From Brevundimonas sp. UBA7534 (lineage in GTDB: Bacteria > Pseudomonadota > Alphaproteobacteria > Caulobacterales > Caulobacteraceae): a stretch of DNA of 11,708 nt. A program made the translations under genes and the position numbers. This document shows positions 1 to 6,815 of this stretch, piece after piece. The stretch lies in the NCBI RefSeq assembly GCF_002479325.1, contig NZ_DLMO01000155.1:1-11708 (forward strand). The letters are read 5' to 3'. The first letter of the stretch is position 1. Each line of letters starts with the position of its first letter. The notes under the pieces are model-generated. The model did not search any database and was not told the origin of the DNA. It saw only the letters and a program-made list of their open reading frames with translations.

Positions 1-869
1 GGCAGGCCGGCGTTGGGATAGGCGGCGACCAAGGTGTCAGCGACGCGGCTCAGCTCGGCGATGAAGGGTCGCATCAGGTCGGCGCCCAGGGCGCAGTTGA
101 AGCCGACGGCGAAGGGTTTGGCGTGGCGCACGCTGTTCCAGAAGGCCTCGGCCGTCTGGCCCGACAGGGTGCGGCCCGAGCGGTCGGTGATGGTGCCCGA
201 AATCCAGATGGGCAGGGGCTCCAGCCCCTCGTCCTCCAGGTCCTTGATCGCCTTGATCGCCGCCTTGCAGTTCAGCGTGTCGGTGATGGTCTCGATCAGA
301 TAGAGGTCGACGCCGCCTTCGTTCAGCGCCTTCACCTGATGGCGATAGGCCGCATAGACCTGATCGAAGGTCACGCTGCGGGCGCCGGGGTCGTTCACGT
401 CCGAGGACATGGACAGCATCTTGTTCAACGGGCCGATGGAGCCGGCGGCGAAGCGCGGCTTGTGCGGCTCCTTTTCCGTCCAGCGGTCGGCGGCGGCGCG
501 GGCCAGCTTGGCGCCTTCCAGATTGATGTCCCACACCGCCTGGGCGTCCAGGGCGTAGTCCTCCTGGGCGATGGTAGTGCCGGAGAAGGTGTTGGTCTCG
601 GAGATGTCGGCCCCGGCGGCGAAATACTGGTCGTGCAGGTCGGCGATGACATCGGGCCGGGTGATGCAGAGGATGTCGTTGTTCCCCTTCATCTGCTCGC
701 GCTCGTCATAGCCGTTGGCCGCGACGAAGCGGTCGGCGCGGAAGTCGGCCTCTGACAGGCCGCGACGCTGGATCATCACGCCCCAACTGCCGTCGAGGAC
801 CAGAATGCGCTCCTTGGCCGCCTGATGCAGCGCGGCGATGCGTTCCGCGCGGGTGAGGGGAGAGGTCAT
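1..869 (-). CDS. metH: Methionine synthase, homocysteine-methyltransferase (N-terminal) part; 3' end outside window
   Basis: Transfers the methyl group that cobalamin takes from 5-methyl-THF onto homocysteine, giving methionine in the cytoplasm. The 289 visible codons read as the homocysteine-binding TIM barrel: LDGSWGVMIQ near residues 25-34, EQMKGNNDILC (58-68), SETNTFSGTT (90-99), ETITDTLN (193-200) and GFNCALGAD (256-264). Cys259 in GFNCALG is the first of the three zinc-binding cysteines known in this family; the later GGCCGT-type pair would lie beyond the left edge. The ATG at 869-867 overlaps the metF stop by 4 bases (ATGA), so translation is probably coupled to metF; only a weak Shine-Dalgarno is visible. 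Caulobacterales often carry MetH as two proteins, a roughly 340-residue homocysteine part and a separate pterin/B12 part. The window cannot show whether this gene is split or full length. A stand-alone betaine- or S-methylmethionine-dependent homocysteine methyltransferase is possible but less likely given metF next door. Confidence 0.93.
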   Translation of the reverse strand, partial: MTSPLTRAERIAALHQAAKERILVLDGSWGVMIQRRGLSEADFRADRFVAANGYDEREQMKGNNDILCITRPDVIADLHDQYFAAGADISETNTFSGTTIAQEDYALDAQAVWDINLEGAKLARAAADRWTEKEPHKPRFAAGSIGPLNKMLSMSSDVNDPGARSVTFDQVYAAYRHQVKALNEGGVDLYLIETITDTLNCKAAIKAIKDLEDEGLEPLPIWISGTITDRSGRTLSGQTAEAFWNSVRHAKPFAVGFNCALGADLMRPFIAELSRVADTLVAAYPNAGL

Positions 870-1810
870 TGCGCCAACGCCTGCTGCTCTCGCACGCCCA
901 GCACCCGGCAGATGGCATAGACGAGGTCGGCCCGGTTCAGGGTGTAGAAGTGGAAGTCGCTGAAGCCCTCTTCCTGCAACCGGGCGCAGGTCTCGGCGGC
1001 GACTGAGGCGGCCAGCAGCTTGCGGGTCTCGGGGTCGTCGTCCAGGCCGTCGAAATGGGCCGCCAGCCAGTCGGGCACCGCGGCGCCGCAGGACGCGCTC
1101 ATCCGCTTCAGGCCGTTGAAGTTCGACACCGGCATCACGCCGGGGATCAGGGGGATGGTCACGCCCGCCGCGCGCACCTGGTCGCGGAAGCGCAGGAAGG
1201 CGTCAATGTCGAAGAAGAACTGGCTGACGGCGCGGGTCGCGCCGGCGTCCACCTTGGCCTTCAGGACGTCGATGTCGTGATCGATGGAGGGGCTTTCGGG
1301 ATGTTTCTCGGGATAGGCGCCGACCGTCACCTCGAACCCGCCGGCGCGGCCGATGGCGGCGGTCAGTTCGGTCGCATTCGCATAGCCGTCGGCGCGCGGT
1401 CGATAGACGCCGCCGATCCCGTCTCCGCCCGGCGGATCGCCGCGCAGGGCCACGATGTGGTCGACTCCGATGGTCTTGTAGCCTTCGATCACCTCGTCCA
1501 CCTCGTCACGGCTGGCCTCCACGCAGGTCAGGTGGGCGGCGGGGCGCAGGGCGGTCTCGGCGATGATGCGCTGGACCGTGCGGTGCGTGCGTTCGCGGGT
1601 CGATCCGCCGGCGCCATAGGTGACGGAGACGAAGGCGGGGTTCAGCGGCTCCAGCCGCCGGATCGCCTTCCACAGACTGGCTTCGGCCTCGTCGGACTTG
1701 GGCGGGAAGAATTCGAACGACACGCGCACGGGCGCATGGTTCGAGCCGGCTCGCGCGACGGGGCCGAGCGGCGACAGCAACAGGGCGCGGGCTTCGGACA
1801 GGCTGGCCAT
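866..1810 (-). CDS. metF: 5,10-methylenetetrahydrofolate reductase
   Basis: FAD-dependent cytoplasmic enzyme that reduces 5,10-methylene-THF to 5-methyl-THF, the methyl donor for MetH. The 314-residue product shows the family motifs in order: SFEFFPPK (31-38), whose Glu33 matches the catalytic Glu28 of E. coli MetF; TYGAGGSTR (64-72); ALRGDPP (121-127), whose Asp125 matches E. coli Asp120; AYPEKHP (165-171); QFFFD (197-201); PGVMPV (223-228); and FYTLNR near the C-terminus (288-293). The length is slightly above the usual 290-300 because of an N-terminal tail of about 25 residues before the barrel. The ATG at 1810-1808 shares one base with the stop of the upstream regulator (TGATG), and its own stop overlaps the metH start, so the three genes form one translationally linked operon. 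Regulation is expected from the palindromic operator at 2791-2810. Confidence 0.97.
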   Translation of the reverse strand: MASLSEARALLLSPLGPVARAGSNHAPVRVSFEFFPPKSDEAEASLWKAIRRLEPLNPAFVSVTYGAGGSTRERTHRTVQRIIAETALRPAAHLTCVEASRDEVDEVIEGYKTIGVDHIVALRGDPPGGDGIGGVYRPRADGYANATELTAAIGRAGGFEVTVGAYPEKHPESPSIDHDIDVLKAKVDAGATRAVSQFFFDIDAFLRFRDQVRAAGVTIPLIPGVMPVSNFNGLKRMSASCGAAVPDWLAAHFDGLDDDPETRKLLAASVAAETCARLQEEGFSDFHFYTLNRADLVYAICRVLGVREQQALAQ

Positions 1811-2784
1811 CAGGCGGTCTTTCGATCTTGGACGGCTGAGGGGACGGCGGGCCGTTCGCCGGTCCAGATGGTCACGGTCAGGCCCTCGCGATCAGGCGGC
1901 AGGGCGATGGGGGCGAAGCTGGCCAGGCCGGCCTCCTTCAACCAGTCGGCGATCTCGGCGTCGGCGAAGCCCAGGCGGCGATGCTGGTGCGCCTCGCGCA
2001 TGTGCTCGAAGTCGTGCGGGGCGAAGTCAACGATCAGAAGCCGCCCGCCCGGAGCGACCAGCCGCGCCGCCTCGGCCACGGCGGCGGCGGGATCGGCCAG
2101 ATAGTGCAGCACCTGGTGCACGATCACCAGATCGGCGCTGTGAACCGGCAGGCGGGTGGCGAAGATATCGCCGTGTCGCAGTTCTACCTTGTCCAGCCCA
2201 GCCTTCGACACATTGGTGCGGGCGATGTTCAGCATGTTCTGGCTGAGGTCCAGGCCGACCGCCATCTTGGCCTTCTTGCCGAACAGGGTCAGCATCCGAC
2301 CCGAACCGGTGCCCAAGTCGACCACGCGCTCGAACGGCCCAGGACCGGCGGCCTGCTCCAGCGCCGCCTCGACCGCATTCTCGCTGACGTAGAGCGAGCG
2401 CAGCCTGTCCCACTGGGGCGCGATCTGTTCGAAATAGGCGGCGGCGGCTTCCTCGCGGTCCTTACGGACCTCGTCCAGGCGACGATGATCGGCCTCGCCG
2501 GCGTCGTCGGCCAGGATGTCCAGAACCGTATCGATGAGACGCCGCGACTGGGCGTCGTGCGACAGGCGGTAATAGACGCGCGCGCCGTCGGGAAAGCGCT
2601 CGATCAGGCCCGCGTCCGTCATCAGCTTCAGATGGCGAGACACGCGCGGCTGGCTCTGGTCCAGAATGCGGGACAGTTCCATAACCGACAGTTCTTCCCC
2701 CGCCAACAGCGACAACACGCGCAGCCGGGTCGGTTCGCCAGCAGCGCGCAGGGCTTCGACGGTTTGATCCGCGGTCAGGGTCAT
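1810..2784 (-). CDS. sahR: ArsR-family repressor fused to a SAM-dependent methyltransferase domain (SahR-type methionine regulator)
   Basis: The 324-residue protein has two parts. Residues about 8-90 form an ArsR winged helix: EPTRLRVLSLL (17-27), recognition helix SQPRVSRHLKLM (44-55), and wing GARVYYRL (67-74). No ArsR-type CxC metal site is visible. Residues about 115-310 form a class I methyltransferase fold with motif I VVDLGTGSGRM (154-164), VGLDLSQNML (176-185) and HQVLHYLADP (223-232). From memory of the literature, ArsR-type SahR regulators control methionine-cycle genes and respond to S-adenosylhomocysteine, and alphaproteobacterial versions can carry such a fusion. The gene context (metF, metH) and the operator fit this, but ligand and activity are inferred. 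I chose the ATG at 2784: a longer in-frame reading from TTG at 2820 would put the operator palindrome inside the coding region and adds 12 residues of non-family sequence. Autoregulation is likely. Confidence 0.9.
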   Translation of the reverse strand: MTLTADQTVEALRAAGEPTRLRVLSLLAGEELSVMELSRILDQSQPRVSRHLKLMTDAGLIERFPDGARVYYRLSHDAQSRRLIDTVLDILADDAGEADHRRLDEVRKDREEAAAAYFEQIAPQWDRLRSLYVSENAVEAALEQAAGPGPFERVVDLGTGSGRMLTLFGKKAKMAVGLDLSQNMLNIARTNVSKAGLDKVELRHGDIFATRLPVHSADLVIVHQVLHYLADPAAAVAEAARLVAPGGRLLIVDFAPHDFEHMREAHQHRRLGFADAEIADWLKEAGLASFAPIALPPDREGLTVTIWTGERPAVPSAVQDRKTA

Positions 2785-2789
2785 GGCGT

Positions 2790-2820
2790 CATATAAGGAT
2801 ATCCTTATATGATTATGCAA
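2790..2820 (-). promoter_or_regulatory. Candidate promoter of the regulator-metF-metH operon, overlapping the operator
   Basis: The only AT-rich DNA upstream of the ATG at 2784 is this stretch. On the minus strand a TTGCAT (2820-2815) could serve as -35, with TATATG (2795-2790, 19-base spacer) or TTATAT (2796-2791, 18-base spacer) as -10. This would place transcription start at or a few bases before the ATG, giving a leaderless message, in keeping with the lack of a Shine-Dalgarno at normal spacing. CATAAT (2818-2813) and TATAAG (2809-2804) are better -10 hexamers but lack a good -35. Every option overlaps or abuts the palindrome, so bound repressor would block polymerase. The exact hexamers are uncertain. 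Confidence 0.4.
2791..2810. promoter_or_regulatory. Perfect 20-bp palindrome, probable SahR/ArsR operator
   Basis: ATATAAGGATATCCTTATAT reads identically on both strands over all 20 bases. It lies 6 bases upstream of the regulator ATG, in an AT-rich island within otherwise very GC-rich DNA. Its position before an ArsR-type gene that leads a metF-metH operon makes an autoregulatory operator the natural reading. The inner ATAAGGATATCCTTAT resembles, from memory, the AT-rich palindromes assigned to SahR regulators in Alphaproteobacteria; I could not compare it with a motif collection. Confidence 0.85.
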
Positions 2821-2847
2821 GCGAAATCGCCTCGGAGACGTCGGGCG

Positions 2848-4650
2848 TCAGTGTGCGAACGCCGCCCGCTTGGGTCGCCAGCGCTCGGCCGTCCACAGCA
2901 ACGCCAGAACCGCCATCAGGGCGACGAACCAGGGCCATGCGGCGCCGCGCGCCTCATGCGCCGCCGGGGCAGACGATCGCGCGCTCGACAAGGCGAGGAG
3001 TTGAAGGGTCGCCTGGCGCGCCTCGAACATCTGCAGCGACCGGCCTGCTTCACGCGGATGGACGTAGAAGGCGGTCTCCGCGCCGTCCGGCGCGCGTGCG
3101 ACATGCCACCCCGCGTGTTGCGGCCAATAGGCGGCGCAGGCCTGGTCGCCGGCGGCGGGATCGATCAGAAGGCGGCTTTCCCGCCCGGCCGGATCAATGA
3201 CGACCGTATCCGCAGCGACCCCGCACGCCGCCAGCCGCACCCCCGCGTTCGGAAAGCCGTCGACGTGCAGGCGGCGGGTCGGCTCGGGCCGCGCCAGGCC
3301 GGAGAACAAGGCGCTCCACAGCGCGCCGTGCGTGTCGCCCCGGCCGGTCAGGACAAGCACATAGCTGTCGGCGACGGTCCAGACGCCCACCCGGCCCAGG
3401 CCCAGCGGGCGCCAACCGGCCAACTCCGTGCCGTCGGCGGCGCGCAGCAGGGACGCCGTCTCGGTTCCCGCCAAGGTGAAGTCGCGCCGTTCCAGGGGGG
3501 CTGAGGTCTCGGCGCGCGCGGCGGGATCGGCGCTTGCCGCGGCCGCGGGGGAGCGGGCCAATTCGACCTCGCGCGCATCGCCCCCGCCGCTCAAAGGAAA
3601 GCCCAGCGTCGCCCATTCCCGCTGTGTAGCGCCGGACAGGGGGCCGGTTGGGCGCAGCAACAGGCCCATCCCCTCGCGCACCGCGGTCGTCACGGCCCCG
3701 CGCACCTGGGGCGACAGGCCACCCCAGCGGCGGTCGTCGATGACCAGCAGATCGACGTCCCGCAGCCCGGTCGCCGTCAAAGCGCCGGGCGGATCGCCCA
3801 TCTGCAGGCCGCCCCCCAGATCCACCTGAAGGCGCAGGTCGATGTCAGCGTCCTGCGCCCATCGACGCAGGTATTTGGTCTCCGGGTTCGGGGCGCCCTC
3901 CAGCGCCAGGATCCGAGGGCGCGACACGGGGCGGGCGTCGACCGGAACGTCGATCTTCTCGATCGTGCGGCCGGCGCTGTTTTGCAGGCGCAGTTCGAAA
4001 AGCGTCTGGCCCGCCGCCCGCGCGCGGGATTGCAACACGAAGGGCGCTCCGGCGACGACGGCTTCGTGATCCACGACCGCGCCCGCCGGATCGACCAGGG
4101 CGACCGATCCAGCAGCCAGGGCGCCGATCCGTCCGGCCACGTTGAACGCCCCGCCGGGCGCGACGGGTTGGGGCAGTGCGACTTCGATAATCCCCTGCGG
4201 AAGCGGCTGCGGCGAATAGGTCGCCGCCAGCGGCAGGGGCTGACGGTCGCGCGGGTCCAGTCCGGCGCCCACGATCCGCAGCCGGGCGGCATCGGGAAAC
4301 CGTCTCAGGGCCGTGGCTAGGTCGGGCGCCCGCGTCGCCCCCGCCACGCCGCCCGCTTCGGGCAGGGCGACCAGTCGGTCTCCGGGGCGGGTGGCGATCA
4401 CGCTGGGCGCTCCGCGCGTGGCGACGACCAGAGCGCCGGTCCGCAGCGGTGTGGCGGGCGGAAACAGGGTCAGATGCAGCAAGGCGCCCGCCGCGACGGT
4501 CAGCGACATCAGCAGGGCCGGCCGCCACAGCGGCGAGCGCTGGTCGGCCGGCGCCGCCTGTCGCCACAGGACCAGCCGCGCCAGGCTGATCGCCACGATC
4601 AGGCCGATGGCGGCGCCGACCCAGACCGGGATGGAGGCGGTTCCCGTCAT
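2848..4650 (-). CDS. Membrane protein with cysteine-less class I glutamine-amidotransferase-like domain, end of MoxR operon
   Basis: A 600-residue protein of the type found at the end of MoxR/DUF58/Bat operons; its molecular role is unknown. Two membrane segments lie at the N-terminus (about 8-28 and 44-64), a long extracytoplasmic region follows, and one more membrane segment (about 571-587) is capped by a basic tail. Residues about 190-240 look like a beta-rich segment. Residues about 245-350 resemble the GATase1-like fold: PRILALEGAPNPETKYLRR (245-263) is close to the EGxPxxExKxLRR signature of these membrane proteins, and DVDLLVIDDRRWGG (298-311) and REGMGLLLRPTGP (325-337) follow. No nucleophile-elbow cysteine is present there, so amidotransferase chemistry is not expected. 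The ATG at 4650 was chosen over an upstream in-frame start because it overlaps the previous stop as ATGA; no clear Shine-Dalgarno is seen, so coupling is likely. Confidence 0.88.
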   Translation of the reverse strand: MTGTASIPVWVGAAIGLIVAISLARLVLWRQAAPADQRSPLWRPALLMSLTVAAGALLHLTLFPPATPLRTGALVVATRGAPSVIATRPGDRLVALPEAGGVAGATRAPDLATALRRFPDAARLRIVGAGLDPRDRQPLPLAATYSPQPLPQGIIEVALPQPVAPGGAFNVAGRIGALAAGSVALVDPAGAVVDHEAVVAGAPFVLQSRARAAGQTLFELRLQNSAGRTIEKIDVPVDARPVSRPRILALEGAPNPETKYLRRWAQDADIDLRLQVDLGGGLQMGDPPGALTATGLRDVDLLVIDDRRWGGLSPQVRGAVTTAVREGMGLLLRPTGPLSGATQREWATLGFPLSGGGDAREVELARSPAAAASADPAARAETSAPLERRDFTLAGTETASLLRAADGTELAGWRPLGLGRVGVWTVADSYVLVLTGRGDTHGALWSALFSGLARPEPTRRLHVDGFPNAGVRLAACGVAADTVVIDPAGRESRLLIDPAAGDQACAAYWPQHAGWHVARAPDGAETAFYVHPREAGRSLQMFEARQATLQLLALSSARSSAPAAHEARGAAWPWFVALMAVLALLWTAERWRPKRAAFAH

Positions 4651-6815
4651 TGCAGGGCGTCCAGGTAGCGTCGCCCGCGCGCGTCCGGCGCCGTGCGGCG
4701 CTGGACGGCGGGCGGGGGTCGATCCAGCGCGGTCCACAGAAGGGCGCGCAATCGGGCGCGACAAGACCGGCAATCAGGCTCGTTGCGCAGCGTGTCTATG
4801 GCCGCCGTCAGCGCCAGCGGGTCGGGCAGCTGGGCGCGGTGGTCTCGCACCCAACGATCCAGCGCGTCCAGCATCACCGGCGCCGTCGCGCCCGGACGAT
4901 CCTGAAGGGCCCGCCAGGCGTCGGCGACCGTGGCGTCGACCGTGCGGTCGGGAAGGGCGGCGAAGGCTCCGCCGACGATCCCGTCTCGCTTTCCGCTCAG
5001 ACGGCGCGACAGATCGACGGGCGGCAGGTTCGCGCCGGTTCGCGCCAGGAAGATCCGCGTCGCCTGCTGCGCCTCCTTCAGCAATTCCAGGGCGCGGTGG
5101 GCGTAGGGCAGGGCGTCTTCGGGTAAACCCTGGCGCAGGGCGCGTTCTGAGCCCCACATGGCGTTCAGCGCCTGGCGCAGGGTGTCGCGCGTGCCGGGGT
5201 CGAAAAGCGTCGCCGCTTCTGGCGTGTCATGGACGTGGCCGAACTGCGCCGTCACATCCATCTGCGAGCCGAAGCCAGACGGTTCGTCATCATGGTCGTG
5301 GTCGGCGTGGTCGTGATCGGTTTCCGGCGGTCTTGCCGGGGCGGGCGCGGGCGCATCGTTGGTCGGAAGCGCCGGGCGCGCGGGCGCGTCGTTGGTGGGC
5401 AGGGCGACGCCGCCCGAACTGCCGCCGCCCTCGGTCTCCTCGCCCATGAACTGGCCATAGCGCAGGCGCAGTTGGGCCTGGTCGGCGCCCAGGGCGTTGG
5501 AGCGGCTCTGGAAGCGGTCGGCGTCGATCCGGCGGCGATCGGCGATCAAGGCTTCGGCGTCGATGATGATCTGGCGCTGGCTGCGGAAATAGGCGGGCAG
5601 GGTCTGGCGGACCATGCCGTCCAGGCCGCCTTCCAGCCCCTGGGGCGACGGCCAGCGCAGGATCACGCTGGGGCCTTCGACAGTCTGCGGTCGAGGCGCG
5701 CGATTGTCGCGCGCCGCCAACTGAACGATCATGTCGCCGCCCGGGGCCAGACCCTCGCGCGCCAGGTCCAGGGTGACGGAGAAGCGCTTGCGCCGACCCT
5801 CGCCGCGACCGGTCAAGGTCAGGGTCCGATGCGTGACGGTGATGTTCTCGCCTTCGCCCTGGGTCACGGCGATGCGCAGCACGGCGCCGGGTGCCACGCC
5901 ATAGTCGTCGGCGACCTCGAACACCGGCGTCCAGTGCGTCTGGCCGGGGCGCGTCAGGACCAGCTGGGCGTCGGGCTCGACGATGCGAACGACCGGGGCG
6001 GCGTCGACGACGGCGTCAAGCCGGTGCAGCCGCTGGCGCTCCAGCCCCTCGGCCTCCAGGCGATAGAGGGTCGAGGTGGTCAGGGTGGCCGCACCGCGCC
6101 AGTCGCCGCCCCTCTGGGCCAGCGCCACGGCGTCCGAGCCCGAGAAGATCAATCTGGCCGCGGCCGGCGTCGGCGTCATGTCGACCAGCCATTCGATGCG
6201 CGATCCTTCCGGCGCGCGGGCGTCCAGCGCCGGCTGTTCGCGCGGGGGCAGGCCCGTATAGGCGGGCGGGACGATCCGAAGCCGGGTCCGCGTCACCTTC
6301 GGCGCTCCGGCGGCGCGGGCGGTTGAGGCGCTCCCCGAGTCTTGCGGGTGCGCATGGGGCCAGACGACGCCGACGAGCCCTAACGTCGCGCCGACCAGAA
6401 CCGCCCCCGCGATGGGCCAGCGCGACCAGCGCGACCGCAAATCCAGACGCTCCAGCGCGCCTGTTCGGCGTTCCAGGCGCTCGCGTTGCAGGGCGGCGAA
6501 ACCCGGCGGGGCGTCGGCGTCCCGGAACAGCAGGGCGGCGCTGTCTTCCAGCTGGGGCGCCCCCGCGTCCAGTCGGGCGATAAGCCAGCTCCGGTCCAGG
6601 CGGCGGACGCGCCAGGCGGCGACGGGCGACATCGCCAACATCAGACCGACAGCCACGGCGGCCGCGACCGCCGGGCCGAACAGCCTCAGGCACAAAAGGG
6701 CGACGCCGATCGTCGGCGGCAGGCCGATCGCCAGCGTGTCGAGCGCCACGCGGCGGCGCGCGGCCGCCTGTAGCTGACGCGCCTGCTGCTTCAGAGAAGA
6801 CTGGGCGGCGGTCAT
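4647..6815 (-). CDS. DUF4175-like membrane protein with His/Asp-rich insert
   Basis: A 722-residue protein; assignment to DUF4175 rests on operon position and architecture and is tentative. Residues 1-22 are a basic amphipathic start, followed by membrane segments at about 24-46, 48-69 and 133-153. The rest is probably periplasmic. Residues about 172-390 form a beta-rich part, with IVPPAYTG (181-188), typical of DUF4175-type proteins, and VADDYGVAP (301-309). Residues about 400-455 are helical and charged. A low-complexity linker (461-510) holds a duplicated ALPTNDAP (471-478, 482-489) and the run DHDHADHDHDD (500-510), a likely metal-binding stretch. Helices at about 541-592 and 625-700 end in a CRSC pair (682-685). 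The ATG at 6815 overlaps the BatA-like stop as ATGA; the longer in-frame reading upstream lies over that gene and is not believable. It probably joins the membrane complex built around MoxR and DUF58. Confidence 0.85.
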   Translation of the reverse strand: MTAAQSSLKQQARQLQAAARRRVALDTLAIGLPPTIGVALLCLRLFGPAVAAAVAVGLMLAMSPVAAWRVRRLDRSWLIARLDAGAPQLEDSAALLFRDADAPPGFAALQRERLERRTGALERLDLRSRWSRWPIAGAVLVGATLGLVGVVWPHAHPQDSGSASTARAAGAPKVTRTRLRIVPPAYTGLPPREQPALDARAPEGSRIEWLVDMTPTPAAARLIFSGSDAVALAQRGGDWRGAATLTTSTLYRLEAEGLERQRLHRLDAVVDAAPVVRIVEPDAQLVLTRPGQTHWTPVFEVADDYGVAPGAVLRIAVTQGEGENITVTHRTLTLTGRGEGRRKRFSVTLDLAREGLAPGGDMIVQLAARDNRAPRPQTVEGPSVILRWPSPQGLEGGLDGMVRQTLPAYFRSQRQIIIDAEALIADRRRIDADRFQSRSNALGADQAQLRLRYGQFMGEETEGGGSSGGVALPTNDAPARPALPTNDAPAPAPARPPETDHDHADHDHDDEPSGFGSQMDVTAQFGHVHDTPEAATLFDPGTRDTLRQALNAMWGSERALRQGLPEDALPYAHRALELLKEAQQATRIFLARTGANLPPVDLSRRLSGKRDGIVGGAFAALPDRTVDATVADAWRALQDRPGATAPVMLDALDRWVRDHRAQLPDPLALTAAIDTLRNEPDCRSCRARLRALLWTALDRPPPAVQRRTAPDARGRRYLDALQ
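5349..5405 (-). repeat. Two-copy ALPTNDAP coding repeat in the linker of the DUF4175-like gene
   Basis: The eight-residue unit ALPTNDAP occurs twice, 33 bp apart (codons at 5405-5382 and 5372-5349), joined by ARP. The DNA copies differ at several third positions, so this is an old or codon-diverged duplication inside a Pro/Ala-rich spacer, just before the His/Asp-rich stretch at 5318-5286. Confidence 0.7.

Larger units (their letters stand above)
2785..2847. other. Only intergenic stretch of note, between the two operons
   Basis: These 63 bases separate the end of the MoxR operon from the regulator start, both leftward. They hold the palindrome and promoter candidates. The sole hairpin candidate after the upstream stop is a short imperfect stem around 2819-2832 with a tiny loop and no T-run, so no convincing terminator is visible and read-through from the MoxR operon is possible. 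Confidence 0.6.

Noticed and set aside
1055..2104. Plus-strand open frame of 349 codons opposite metF and the regulator
   Set aside because: Antisense to metF with all family motifs intact; no domain, no start signal, low-complexity translation.
2785..2820. TTG start at 2820 for the ArsR-methyltransferase gene
   Set aside because: It would place the perfect palindrome inside the coding region and add 12 residues unlike ArsR N-termini; ATG at 2784 fits the family better.
2819..2832. Possible terminator hairpin after the GATase-like gene
   Set aside because: The stem is about 5-6 bp with a wobble pair and a loop of 2-4 bases, and no T-run follows; too weak to call.
4651..4773. Upstream in-frame extension of the GATase-like protein (41 extra residues)
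   Set aside because: The extension is Arg/Pro-rich, lies over the end of the DUF4175-like gene, and the ATGA overlap at 4647-4650 gives a better start followed at once by a membrane segment.
5349..5405. Tandem repeat as a possible variable-number or mobile element
   Set aside because: Only two short copies with third-position differences inside a coding linker; no sign of a mobile or hypervariable array.
4313..6326. Two overlapping plus-strand open frames (378 and 365 codons) opposite the DUF4175-like gene
   Set aside because: Composition is Arg/Gly/Ala-rich with no recognisable domain, and both overlap the well-supported minus-strand gene; treated as GC-driven shadows.
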